A DNA stretch of 64,000 bases from NCBI GenBank assembly GCA_030789695.1, contig CM061142.1, forward strand, positions 353,933,486 through 353,997,485, given 5' to 3'. A program made the position numbers and the translations under genes. The notes beneath the pieces are model-generated. The model was not told the origin of the DNA and did not search any database. It saw nothing but the letters and a program-made list of their open reading frames with translations. The DNA is from Scilla litardierei. Its lineage: Eukaryota > Streptophyta > Magnoliopsida > Asparagales > Asparagaceae. Shown here in pieces: positions 46,054 through 56,769 of the stretch (the first letter of the stretch is position 1; each line of letters starts with the position of its first letter).

Positions 46054-46628
46054 TGTTGGATCCTGACAAAACAAGGACGTTAGGATCGAATAATAAAGTC
46101 GAGACTTACTCTTGCGTATGCGGCACCGTAATCTCAGAACTTCGCCCTCGGATTCGCCACAACGGTCGATACTTCGTCACGGAGGATCGAAGCAGAGTTT
46201 CACCGCCTAAATCTCTAACTAGAAGAGGATTTTAATGGAAGGGAGAAGAAGAACATAAGATGCCTTATGCAAACTTATGGCATGGAAAGTGTGGAATGAA
46301 TGCCTTACCCTTGGGTCCTATTTATAGGCTTTAGGGGTGGTTATTGTAGGAAATAACCAATTATAAGCTTATTAGCCTATATTAGCACATTCATTTATCC
46401 TCTTCTTCATTCACTTATCAAGTGCCTTTATGCACTTATAAAGTGACTTTTTCCACTTATCGAGTGGCTTTTTCCACTTATCGAGTGGTCCTTTTCAAAC
46501 GAGAAAAGGTTCCCTTCGTGCACGCCTTCGTGCACGCCTTCGTGCACGCCTTCGTGCACGCGACATCTGAGGTCCGTATACCCTCATACATCCCCTCATG
46601 GGTGTATTCATGTCGTCCATATCCAACA
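46054..46628 (-). repeat. 3' LTR of the copia element (575 bp)
   Basis: Carries four copies of the 12-bp unit CTTCGTGCACGC (46513-46560), where the partner LTR has two. A 20-22 bp unit around CCACTTATCGAGTGG is repeated near 46440-46490. Confidence 0.95.
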
Positions 46629-46643
46629 TCTCCCACTCACACT
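46629..46643 (-). promoter_or_regulatory. Polypurine tract of the copia element
   Basis: The minus strand reads AGTGTGAGTGGGAGA directly before the LTR start TGTTGG. Confidence 0.8.
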
Positions 46644-47645
46644 TGAGGGGATTGTAAGGAAACATCTTTCCTTTAACTCTTCTGTTTATCATACCGAGAA
46701 ATAGGCCGTGTGACCGTCATGCGCATAGAGTCCGCTGTTGTGCACTTGTTAGAGATACACAATACCCCTCGAGGTGCAAAGTTGAGTAGATCAACGCATG
46801 CTTTACCCTAGATTATTTATTCACATTTCTTATACTTTATATTCAACAATTGAATCCCATCTGGATTACAATTGGCTGGCCAGCTTTGAATCTCTAAAGT
46901 CCAAATGTGAATATGAAATTTAATCTTTCTCTTCTTGCGATCCTTTTGATCTTGACTTGACTCGCTTTTCTAACATGCCCCACCGGACCGAATTAACCAT
47001 AGTCCATAAGCAATATGCTAAGATAGCAATCACCCAGTCAAATCTTAAGGAACCAATTAGAGTCCATAAGGGTAATGAGTTAAGACCCATGTGGTCTTTG
47101 GGTCTCACATAATAGTAAACACAATTACTATTCTAACCCAATGGTCAAAATGCATACGTAGTATGAATACGTATTACAACATCACTCCTTTCCCAGGGAG
47201 CGTATGTCTTAATGATGTTGTAAGGATGATAACCAGACACCACAATGTCTGACTTTGAGTCCCTTTTACTACTCAAATAATCTTCTGGACTCACATCCCG
47301 CATAAGACAGATAGGATTTCAAAATCCTCTTAGATCTTTTGAAAGCATCCATATGATGCAGATCTTTCATACGACCATTTTGTTTAAGTCATGAGTCTAA
47401 ATCGTCCGTCTGACGATTTTGACTTTAAACATGTCTCATCTTTATTTTACCCGTCTGATAAAATAAAGGCGGTTGCTCATGTGAGAGAGCCAACCTTAAT
47501 CTGTCCGACATACTAGAATTCAGCTGAGATTTCAAAAAAAATGTACACAAACATTTCTAAAGAAATTCATATGCAATGTTGAAAAGAACTTATTCTTTTA
47601 TTAAATTTGATCATTTACAGAAATGAGAATTTACATTGGTACAAC
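46644..47645 (-). other. 3' non-coding region of the copia element (1 kb)
   Basis: It lies between the RNase H stop and the polypurine tract. I see only short frames and no domain. This is long for a copia element. Confidence 0.7.
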
Positions 47646-47785
47646 TCAGCTCTTACGCAATCCTTGAGATGATAAGTGTTTGTAAAACACATCTCTGGGG
47701 ATCGCCTTCGTAAGCGGATCCGCTATCATCTCATGCGTAGATATGTACCTTATGTCTACCTTCTTGGTCTTGTCATAGTCTTTTG
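47646..47785 (-). pseudogene. C-terminal end of copia RNase H after an internal deletion
   Basis: The minus strand encodes the conserved end of copia pol (VDIRYISTHEMIADPLTKAIP) and stops at a TGA (47646-47648). The preceding gene ends in YLKGTADL at 47790-47830. The roughly 100 or more residues that normally lie between, with the RNase H catalytic acids, are missing, and the join is in a different frame. The element therefore lacks RNase H. Confidence 0.85.
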
Positions 47786-48829
47786 CAAGTCTGCAGTTCC
47801 TTTAAGATACTGCATTATCCTCTTAACCGCTTTCCAGTGTTCTTGCCCTGGGTTGGATTGGTAACGACTTACCATTCCAACGGCAAAACAGATGTCCGGT
47901 CTTGTACGCATCTTAGCGTATATAAGACTACCAACTGCACTGGAATATGGAACTTTTTCCATAATTTCCTTTTCCTTTTGGTTCTTTAGACATGATTTCA
48001 GACATAAATTGTCGCACTTGCTTATAGGAGTATCAATGGACTTGCAGTCCTGCATATTAAAACGTTCTAAAACCTTCTTTATATAAGTCTCCTGTGAAAG
48101 AGAGAGAAGTTTCTTCGAACGATTCCTTGAAATCTTAACTCCAAGGATATATGCGGCTTCTCCCATGTCTTTCATCTCAAAAACTGATGAAAGCCAAGCC
48201 TTGATATCCGTCACAAAGCCCTTGTCATTTCCGGCTATTAAAATGTCATCTACATATATAGACATAATAACGTACTTGCTCTTAATCCTCTTGATATATA
48301 CGCAGTTATCTTCAACAAGCATGGAAAAACCATTTGATAAGACAACTTCTTGAAATCGTATATACCATTGCCTCGAGGATTGTTTAAGACCATATATGGA
48401 CTTACGAAGTTTACAAACCTTATGTTCGTTTCCTTCTTTTACAAACCCTGTTGGTTGTTCCATATAGATCTCCTCATCCAATTCTCCATTGAGAAAGGCA
48501 GTCTTTACATCCATCTGATGTAATTCGAGGTCTAAGCAAGCTACCATTGCTAGAATCAGGCGAATCGAGATAAAACGCACAACAGGTGAGAAGGTCTCTT
48601 CGTAGTCTATCCCTTCCTGTTGCGTAAAACCATTCACGACAAGGCGAGGTTTATATCTGTCTATAGAGCCATCAGCCTTATTCTTGATCTTGAGAACCCA
48701 TTTGTTCCCAATTGCTCTACTTCCTCTGGGTAAGTCAACTAAGTCCCAGACTTGGTTAACTTTCATGGATTCCAATTCCTCCTTCATCGCTTCCATCCAT
48801 TTGTCTTTTGCAGGGCATGATACGGCCTA
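47756..48829 (-). pseudogene. Copia reverse transcriptase
   Basis: Open from 48796 (MEAMKEELESM) to the TAG at 47756-47758, with an in-frame TAG at 48827-48829 just upstream (KDKW region). It carries the copia RT signatures: NKWVLKIKNKADGSIDRYK, YEETFSPV, HQMDVKTAFLNGELDEEIYM, SIYGLKQSSRQWY and the active site IYVDDILIAGND (YVDD, about 48245-48256). The thumb/connection follows (YSSAVGSLIYAKMRTRPDICFAV). It reads well as a protein. The end, TRPRR at 47756-47771, is a frame artefact of the RNase H deletion. It lies in a different frame from integrase, so at least one frameshift lies between 48830 and 49170. Confidence 0.93.
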
Positions 48830-49170
48830 TTTAAAAGTAGCAGGCTCGTCATCATCTTGTAGTAAAGTCATAAAGGTTTGCGGAAATTCATCCTCAAATC
48901 TTAGAGGAGCCAACCTTGTACGACTACTACATCGTATTTGAGATTCTTCAAGTCCTTGTTGACTTGAATTTAGATCAATTCTAATATCACTCCGACTTGG
49001 AATGTTATTATAATTGCTTCCACTTGGATCATTATTCCCATATGGAATAGGATTAGATCATTCGTATCATCCATTGGTGAAGTTTGAAACGTTTTTTCGT
49101 CTTCACCAAGAATTCTCCCACTCGAATGAGGTAATCCATCTTGATCATAAATATCAAATAGAGATAAGTC

Positions 49171-49878
49171 CTAACTTATCTCGCCCTGTCTTGGAAACTC
49201 GTTTTCCAAGAAAGTGACATCCATTGACTCAAATTCAATTAGACCACCATTGTCTTCCTGACTAACGAAAACATAACCTTTGGAGTTTTCTGCGTATCGT
49301 ATAAAGATACATTTCCTTCCCTTTGGCCCAAGTTTGCCATACTTATGGGAGGAAATATGTGCGTAGGATGCACATCCCCAAGGTTTTAAAATGTTTAAGT
49401 CAGGAGACCTTTGGTTCCACAACTCATAAGGAGTGGAGCTAACTGATTTCGAGGGTACGCGGTTCAAAATGAAAGTGGCCGTTAATAATGCATCACCCCA
49501 AAAGGTAATTGGCAAGTTAGCTTGCGCCATCATTGAACGGACCATTTCCATTAAAGTCCTATTCCTCCTTTCTGCAACACCATTTTGTTGAGGAGTATAA
49601 GGCATAGTTACCAGATGTACTATGCCCTTTTCATCACAAAGTTCCTTAAAACTTGTTGATTGATATTCATCGCCCCTATCAGTTCGCAAGACCTTAATCT
49701 TGCGATCTAATTGATGCTCCACTAAACTCATATAGTTTTTAAAGCAGGTTAATGCTTCACTTTTGTGGGATATCAAATAGATATGTCCGAATCGGGTGAA
49801 ATCATCAATAAAAGTGATGAAATAGGATTTCCCGCATCTTGTCTTGACATTCATCGGACCACATATGTCCGAATGGAT
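49171..49878 (-). pseudogene. Copia integrase core
   Basis: In frame with the upstream segment but separated by the TAG at 49879-49881, which falls in the VPL-LIHSDICGP stretch. The DDE core is complete: IDDFTRFGHIYL, LRTDRGDEYQS and YTPQQNGVAERRNRT (Asp, Asp, Glu). It goes on through FWGDALLTATFILNRVPSK, typical of copia, and the C-terminal GYVFVSQ region, and ends at a TAG at 49171-49173. Downstream codons up to about 49020 still look protein-like, so that TAG may also be premature. In intact relatives the enzyme joins the cDNA to the genome. Confidence 0.92.
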
Positions 49879-50865
49879 GAGCTATAATGGAACCTCGGCC
49901 CTTGTGCCGGTTCCAAACGGCTTGCGACAAGATTTCCCCACAAGGCAATGTTCGCAGGTCGACATTTCAACCTTTGAAACATTAGATAGAAGGCCACGTT
50001 TGGCAAGTCTATCCATTCGTGTTGGTCCAATATGACCAAGCCTTGCGTGCCAACAAATTATATCAGACTCATAAGTCGAAGAATTTGCAACAAGGAAATT
50101 TTCATTACAATCAGAGGAATCATACATTGTATTTAATACAATAAATCCTTTAAATACATACCGAGTACCAATTAAGGAATTATTACAACACAAGTCCACT
50201 TTACAATCATGAAAAAACCAGCTATAACAAAGACCCATTAACATGACCACATATATTATATTCCTTCGAATATCTGGAGCGAAGAGAACATCATGAAGTA
50301 GGAGAGTGCGGCCGTTGTCCAAGACTAGCTTGCAAGTCCCAACGCCTTTCACTTCAACACGTGTGTTGTTTCCTACATAGATCCACTTCGTTCCTTGGGG
50401 TATCCGGTGATACTCCACGAAGGACCGTCTGTCCCTTGCTATGTGGTCGGTGGCACCTGAATCAATTATCCAAAATGGATTAGATTCCACAAGAAATATT
50501 GAACTAGAAACACATATGTAACTAGTATTACAAGTTACCTCGTCACCTCCACTCGTACACAAACGAGCATAGTGACCGAGCTTGTTGCACTTGAAGCACT
50601 TGATCTTCTTCAAGTCTTTCTTCTTGTGCCATTTCTTGTGCCCACCCTTATGTTTGGGTTTCTTGGTAGACTCAGGTTGCTTATTACGTTCATTAGAAGA
50701 CTTCGAACGATCTTTATGTTTCTTTCCCCCGTGTGAGGAACTCGCAGCCATGTGCACTTCTGCACTTGGCTTGGCAGCCGCAAGCCGCTCTTCCTCTAAT
50801 TCGAGGTGCTTAGAAACATCGCTGAAAGTCTTGATGCTCTCATTATGAGTGAGATGCATCTTCAT
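49879..50865 (-). pseudogene. Copia Gag C-terminus, protease and integrase zinc-binding region
   Basis: From N to C: the end of Gag (NESIKTFSDVSKHLELEEERL), a Lys-rich linker, the CCHC knuckle CFKCNKLGHYARLC (about 50558-50599), the protease DSG motif in FWIIDSGATDHIA (about 50440-50475), protease body KWIYVGNNTRVEVKGVGTC and the HHCC pre-integrase (WHARLGHIG...CEHCLVGKS). It is in frame with the Gag start but cut off from it by the TAG at 50872-50874, and ends at the TAG at 49879-49881. Apart from the stops every expected motif is present. Confidence 0.92.
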
Positions 50866-50871
50866 TTGGTC

Positions 50872-51387
50872 CTACCCATTTGGTAGGGAATGTATGACTG
50901 CTTGGATTTTTTGCTCATCAGTGAGCACATGACCTGCATCCTTTAACTCAGAGATTAGATTCGCCATATGTCGCAGATGTTTCCCCATGGAATGATCTGG
51001 ACGTTTCTTGTATGAATCAAATCTTATAGTTAAAGAACGAAGTTTGGACACCGATGTGCCACCAAACTTCTCCTCAAGCTTGGACCATATGTCCATGGCT
51101 AAGTCATGCTCTCGGAAGATGCGCATTATGTCATCAGCCATACTGCTTATTAACGTAATACGTGCTATCTTGTTCTTCCGAGACCAAGCATCAAAAGCTT
51201 CCTTGTCTCGTCTGTGTTGGGCCGTAGTGCCCAACTCGGGTTCAATCATTACGTTCTTTAGAGTTTCGAGCACTTCTTGCTCCTCTAAAACGTATTGTAT
51301 CTTGATGGACCAAAGTTTGTAATTATTGCCGTTGAGTTTTTCACCTCTGTTTAACTCAGCGACAATATTCTTTGAAGCGGAAGACAT
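50872..51387 (-). pseudogene. Copia Gag N-terminal part
   Basis: The likely start is the Met at 51385-51387 (MSSASKNIVAEL); an upstream in-frame Met at 51439-51441 would add 18 residues unlike Gag. It contains GEKLNGNNYKLWSIK, the WSKLEEKFGG and LRSLTIRFDSYKK helices, and HLRHMANLISELKDAG. It stops at the TAG at 50872-50874, directly after IHSLPNG, where relatives have a Trp. TGG to TAG is a single change. Gag forms the particle shell. Confidence 0.9.
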
Positions 51388-52159
51388 TTTACTTTTAAAA
51401 TGCTGCAAAAGACACAAAACCGAAGGTTTGATCAAAAACATTGCATTAAAAATACTTTAAAATATAATTCCCACTTGAAATGATAATAGAATATCCCATT
51501 TGGATAGTTCTAATTTCAACTCCCACTTGGAATGATATTTATAATTTGATAAGTTACTTTCGAAAAATATTGAAGATGTTACTCTAGAATCGGAAAGGTC
51601 ACTACGTTTCCAATCACCATCTAGAGTAACTTTCAACATTTCCCCATCACTTTATCAAATAATAGTACTCTTATAGTACTTTGCAGCGGAAAAGCGTTTT
51701 TGAAATCGTATTTTTCAAAAATATTTTGCAAACGTATTTCGCAGTATTTTGAAAATGTATTTTTCAAATGCATTTTGCAAACGTATTTTGCAAGGCCTAT
51801 ACCCCATTATATGGTGTCATAGCCAAAATATTTCGACAATTCCCCGGCCATTGCCGGGGTCGTGCCGTGCCAAGGCCGAATTCATCTTCCTTCCGAAGTG
51901 AGAGTTGCCATCGCAACTTGGCCAAAGCCGGATCCCCCATTGGGAAACATGCGATATTCCAACTTAGTACCCTTATGATACTAGTGAAATGTACGGTAAT
52001 CCCTTGCCATTTGACGGGATAAGTCGTACTTGTACCAAGGCCGGATCCCCCCTTTGGGGATTTTTCTGCAAGCCATCGTCGCCGGCTCCCGTATGGATCC
52101 ATGCGCTTCCCCCCGTATAGAAGAATTTTACCGCAGATGACTGTCGTTGGCCCCGTATG

Positions 52160-52800
52160 GGCTAGTCGGCAGGTGGCCGTGGCCAAAACTACTGGCAAGG
52201 CCTCTGGCTGAATTGGTCGACCAAAAATCCCGGATTGATCGACCAATACCGACCAAGGATTTGGCACCCCCGGTGGCCAGGGCCTCTGCCCTGGCCGAGG
52301 CTGGCCATGTGCCGGCCAAGGGCCTCTGCCCTGGCTGAGGCCGGCCAGAGCCGGCCAGGGCCAGACAGGGCTGGCCATGGCCCTGGCAGAGGCCAGGGCC
52401 GGCCAGGCTCTGCCCTGGCCTCTGCCAGGGCCGGCCATGGCCCTGGCAGAGGCTAGGGTATCGGCCCTGGCCTCTGCCAGTGCCGACAGGGCCCTGGCCC
52501 CTGGCCAGGGCGCCGGCCCTGGCTTCCGGCCAGCGTCGGCCAGGCCCTGGCCTGGCCGCGGCCAGGGCTCTCTGGCCCTGGCCGAGGCCGGCCAGGGCCG
52601 GCCCTGGCCTGGCCTGGGCCCTCTGGCCGAGGCCTGGCAGCGGCCAGGGCCCCCTGGCCCTGGCCGTGGCTGGCCAGTGCCGGCCTGGCCATGGCCGGCC
52701 TTGGCCCTTTGGCCATGGCCGGCCTTGGCCCTTTGGCCATGGCCGGCCTTGGCCCTTTGGCCATGGCCAGCCATGGCCCATATGGCCATGGCCGGCCACC
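52160..52800. repeat. GGCC-rich low-complexity block in copia leader
   Basis: About 640 bp built from GGCC, CCAGGGCC, GGCCATGG and CCTCTGCC words in many orders, with three perfect 24-bp tandem units of GGCCGGCCTTGGCCCTTTGG plus CCAT (52693-52764). It is self-complementary at many places. Confidence 0.9.
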
Positions 52801-53180
52801 CCCTTGTATGGGGTTGCCGAGCACACTTTCCCCCCCGGCGGGGTGGTTTTCATTGTCACTTGGCCGTAGCCAACCCCTTCCGCATGGGGAGGGGGGATGC
52901 ATTGCCTCCATAGCCCATTTGGCTATGGTGATCATGCACCAAAGTTCATCTTCTCCGATGGGGATAACTACCATCATCTTCCTCGATGAAGCACCCATTC
53001 GTCGATGAAGCACCCGTTTGTCGAGAAAGTAGTTATTTTCTAATGGCCGTGTGCCAAAATGAAAAAATAACATACTTTAAAGTTCGTAAACTACACGCTC
53101 CACATGAAGAGAGTTCACATTCCCTATGAATGGAGACTCAGCATCCATGAATAGTGCGAGCTTGACGATATGAACGGTCG

Positions 53181-53329
53181 GTTCTTCCCGTCACAGAGAG
53201 TTCCTGCCATTTCCGTAATGACAGAAGAACCTAACGTGAAAAGAACAACCGCTGCGTTCTCTTCGTCACGAAGCATTCCTACCATATCCATAATGGTAGG
53301 ATACCCATTCGTGAAAAAGACAACGCCTC
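53181..53329. repeat. 75-bp tandem repeat in copia leader
   Basis: Two diverged units (53181-53255, 53256-53329) share GTTC, TTCGTCAC/CCGTCAC, TTCCT, CCAT, TCC, TAATG and GTGAAAA in order. A weaker third unit may lie at 53103-53180. Confidence 0.75.
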
Positions 53330-53370
53330 GTTCATCGGTTCGACGGGGCGGCGGTTTGACCGGGGCGAAC

Positions 53371-53389
53371 CTGTATGGCTCTAATACCA
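53371..53389 (-). promoter_or_regulatory. Primer binding site of the copia element
   Basis: The minus strand reads TGGTATTAGAGCCATACAG, which matches the initiator methionine tRNA site (TGGTATCAGAGC) with one mismatch, and lies one base from the 5' LTR. Confidence 0.9.
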
Positions 53390-53390
53390 A

Positions 53391-53941
53391 TGTTGGATCC
53401 TGACAAAACAAGGACGTTAGGATCGAATAATAAAGTCGAGACTTACGCTTGCGTATGCGGCACCGTAATCTCGGAACTTCGCCCTCGGATTCGCCACAAC
53501 GGTCGATACTTTGTCACGGAGGATCGAAGCAGAGTTTCACCGCCTAAATATCTAACTAGAAGAGGATTTTAATGGAAGGGAGAAGAAGAACATAAGATGC
53601 CTTATGCAAACTTATGGCATGGAAAGTGTGGAATGAATGCCTTACCCTTGGGTCCTATTTATAGGCTTTAGGGGTGGTTATTGTAGGAAATAACCAATTA
53701 TAAGCTTATTAGCCTATATTAGCACATTCATTTATCCTCTTCTTCATTCACTTATCAAGTACCTTTATGCACTTATAAAGTGACTTTTTCCACTTATCGA
53801 GTGGCTTTTTCCACTTATCGAGTGGTCCTTTTCAAACGAGAAAAGGTTCCCTTCGTGCACGCCTTCGTGCACGCGACGTCTGAGGTCCGTATACCCTCAT
53901 ACATCCCCTCATGGGTGTATTCATGTCGTCCATATCCAACA
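53391..53941 (-). repeat. 5' LTR of the copia element (551 bp)
   Basis: As 46054-46628 but with two units of CTTCGTGCACGC. Confidence 0.95.
53656..53663 (-). promoter_or_regulatory. TATA box of the copia LTR
   Basis: The minus strand reads CTATAAATAGGACCC within the 5' LTR; the likely promoter core. Confidence 0.7.
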
Positions 53942-54003
53942 GTAATGGCCCTGAGAATAATGCCAACGATAGACGATGTCAAACTATGACTGTAAGGTAG
54001 TAA

Positions 54004-55299
54004 CTATGGACCTGACACCGTCCATGGAGGACTGAAGATCATGAATAGCCCCCTCCACTCGGGTAATTCGCTCTTCAGTAGAAGGATGTGGAGAGGAGGA
54101 CCAGAAGGGCTAGTACCATCGCCATGTGGACGAGGTCTCTGTGTGAAATGACATAGAGGTGGTAGTCTGACAGGGCCTTCATGTGTAGCTGCAGGAATAA
54201 CTGGGTCCTCAATAGAGATGTGTTGTGCCTGTGCAAGTGGGGAAAAGACTGGATCAGGTGGGAATGCCCATTGCACATCTCCCTCAATACGAAAGCAATC
54301 AGGGCTAGGCAAAGTGGTGTAAGGGGTGTGGTGAGGCCCATAAAGCCATAAAAATCTCTTGTTTTCGATTGGTTTGATCATGTGCATATTCGTAATGATG
54401 GAGATGTCGAGGGATGTGTGTCAAGGAATATGAAGCATGATATCGGAGATTTGGAGAGAAATAGGAGGGAGCTTGGCTATGATCGTGATAAACCCTCCGT
54501 AACAGATCTTAGCAGAGGGGTTGCTAAGGGTGTGAAATAGCCTATAACCCAACCAAGAACTGGCATGTATAAGATAAAGTGGTGAAGTGGTGCCGTCCTT
54601 GTGAATGTTGCAGGGTTGGGTCATGGCCAATAAGAAGAATAGCTTATTCTGTGAGACCTAGCCTGTCTCCTCCCTACAAAAGATGGAATTGGCGATGACA
54701 CGATGTGCCAGGCAAATGCATTGATAGATAATGGAAGAGGCCTCTACTATGGTGATAGGGAAGGGGGTAAGACCAGTAATCTGCTCCCAAAATGCATCGA
54801 GATCGAATGCATCGGGAAATGGGCTATTTTGCTTGATGGAATCGGGGGTGAAGGAGGTGGGCCGTCGAAAAAGAGTGTTTAAGGAGTCAGTGGACATGGA
54901 GTAATCCATGTTCATTAGGCGAAATGAAAATCTTGAATGTTTGTGCCTAAGTCAACAGAGAAACTCCAAAGTGAGTCTCATATATGTGTTGACCTCACAT
55001 GCCAGAAAATCACCCCACCATATGTTATGATGTAGGGTATGGTCACCCTCGACGAGTCCCAAAGAACTAAGAGCTGGAACACTCGAGAACTTAGTATGAA
55101 TGATGGTTCGTCGAGCTATGTATATGTAAGTGTTATGTTGATGCTCATCAGTGAATGTGTTCCCTAGGGTTCAATCTGTAGGGGTAGGATGGGTGGTGCG
55201 AGTTGTATCATCCGTAGATGTGTGTGCACATATGTTTCTCCCTAATCGTGACTGTCGTGGGGGTGCTGCAGGATGCTTCGAGCGATTTTGTGGAGGCAT
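54004..55299 (-). pseudogene. Athila ORF1-type protein downstream of pol (broken), Athila-M copy
   Basis: Starts with an ATG at 55297-55299 (MPPQNRSKHPAAPPRQ). It runs through several stops: MRLTLEFLC, FSFRLMNMDYSMSTDSLNTLF, AFDLDAFWEQITG, SSIIYQCICLAHRVIANS, LFFLLAMTQ and a Pro-rich tail (54004-54387). The order of FW-QITG, SSI-YQ-I-HR and LL-MTQP matches the copy in Athila-P (28999-30065), so the two elements carry the same gene family at the same place. It is the Athila ORF family of unknown function. I see no clear signal peptide, so an envelope role is not supported here. Confidence 0.75.
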
Positions 55300-56769
55300 G
55301 GTGGTGTCGTGAATGTGGATATAATGAAGTGTAAACAACAACTAACAAATATAGTTTACGCAAAATGATAATGATCCTCACGATGATGATGATTCTACAA
55401 GCTTCAGAGCAGAGTCTCCAAGCCCCAGCAGTGGTCGCGTCATTTTGAAAATCCCCAGAAAACCCAAACTTGGTCGTTTTAGGGTTTGGTGTCGACCGTT
55501 TTGACGAAGTGGGTGGCAGTGGAGGAGAGAATTGAGATGTGGGTGGGGTTGGGGTGAAGATTGTGGATGAGAGGGAGAGAATTGGGAAGCTAAGGTGGTA
55601 GGAGGTGGGAAAATTTGTGAGGAGGAACTCGAAACGAGTAGAAAAAAGAGTGCAGCTGGACCATTTTGGGGGTTGGGTTTATATATGATAATCGACGCGG
55701 TTGGTCAACGAGGTCGGTCGACATGGTCGCGTCGATAGGGGTTGACCGCATTACATGGAAGTTCAAATGTAATTGGGGAATATGATTCAAATGGTAGATT
55801 CAAGATGGTCGTGTCGATGCCATCTCGACCACTACGTTTAAAAAATTTGGTTGTTCGGGATCTTGGTTGACGCGGTCGCGTCGATAACCATGAGACCGTT
55901 TAGAAATTCTGTCAGATTTGGCAAAGATTTGGTACCCTTTAAACGGTCGCGTTGTTTGGGCCAAACGACCGTGTGAAATTGGAAAATTGAAGGGGTTGGC
56001 CTTAGGAATTTTGGGTTTGACGTGGTCATGTCAAGGGGTTCAAACGACCGCATCAGGTGGAGAAAATTGGTTCAGAATTTCCAGAAACTTGACCCCTTTT
56101 AAAAAAACCGTGTCGTTTGACTCATACGATCGTGCCAATTCTGATTTTCCTTAGCTTATTTGCTCACTTCTCGCTCCTTATGACGCAGTTGCGTCGGTTA
56201 TGTTCAGGCGGTCGCGTCGAATTGCCTTCCACTGCTTCAGTGTGCTTCTTCTTTTCTCCATTCCCTGCGACCAGGTGGGGTATCCCACGTGGCCGCATCC
56301 TTCTCTCCTAATTGAAAACAACTTGGGTTTAGTTATGGGACTTGGGGTTGTTATTCAACCAGACTCAAGCTATCTAGCTAATATGAAAAATGAAGATAAA
56401 AGCTAAAACAAATCGAAAACTTAGGTTGCCTCCCAAGAGCACTCGTTTATAGTCTTGAGCTCAACTCCCTTTTAGATATGATCATTGTGGCTCCGGGGTG
56501 GAGAGCGTTAAGATCGATTTGGTCCCGATGGGTTCGTCCACGATGTAATGCTTCAACCTCTGGTCGTTTACCTTGAAGGGCTCACCTCTTCCGATTATCT
56601 CAACTGATCCGTATGGTTATCCTCGTGTAACCTTGAACGGACCCGACCATATCGACCGTAGCTTTCATGGATATAACCTAAGCCTCGAGTTGAAAAGGAG
56701 CACTGTATCACCTTCCTTGAATTGCCTTCTCATGATGTTTTAATCGTGCCATCGCTTTGTCCTCTCCCT
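55300..56769 (-). other. Spacer between pol and downstream ORF of Athila-M
   Basis: Non-coding. At 55680-56280 it holds a dozen or so near-palindromes around GACGCGGTCGCGTCGA, AAACGACCGTGTG and GTCGTGTCGAT. Athila-P has its own motif cluster at the same place relative to genes. Confidence 0.65.
55680..56280. repeat. Cluster of ACGCGGTCGCGTCG-like near-palindromes
   Basis: Copies include GGTCGCGTCGATA, GGTCGTGTCGATG, GACGCGGTCGCGTCGATA, AACGGTCGCGTTG, CAAACGACCGTGTG, GACGTGGTCATGTC, AAACGACCGCATC, ACGATCGTGCC and GGCGGTCGCGTCGA. A matching cluster is in the 5' LTR (61265-61620). Confidence 0.75.

Larger units (their letters stand above)
51442..53370 (-). other. Long 5' leader of the copia element (about 1.9 kb)
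   Basis: Non-coding between primer site and gag. It includes the GGCC-rich block at 52160-52800, a 75-bp tandem repeat at 53181-53329, a diverged ATTTTGCAAACGTATTT repeat at 51720-51795 and two copies of a CAAGGCCGGATCCCCC-like word near 51925 and 52040. Long frames on both strands of the GGCC block are by-products of composition. Confidence 0.75.
46054..53941 (-). mobile_element. Complete Ty1/copia LTR retrotransposon (7888 bp), defective
   Basis: LTRs 46054-46628 (575 bp) and 53391-53941 (551 bp), both TGTTGGATCC...CCATATCCAACA, with host duplication GTAAT on each side. Minus-strand order: 5' LTR (right), methionine-tRNA primer site, long leader, gag, protease, integrase, RT, RNase H remnant, 1-kb 3' region, polypurine tract, 3' LTR. 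Integrase before RT is the copia order. The LTRs differ by two 12-bp repeat units and about six substitutions, so insertion is recent, yet the gag-pol frame has four TAG stops and most of RNase H is deleted. Confidence 0.96.

Noticed and set aside
51797..52913. Frames of 130-330 codons on both strands in the GGCC-rich leader
   Set aside because: Low-complexity Gly/Pro/Arg/Trp translation in all frames; a composition effect.
54004..55299. Functional envelope gene
   Set aside because: Several stops, no clear signal peptide or transmembrane anchor; only the ORF family and position are supported.
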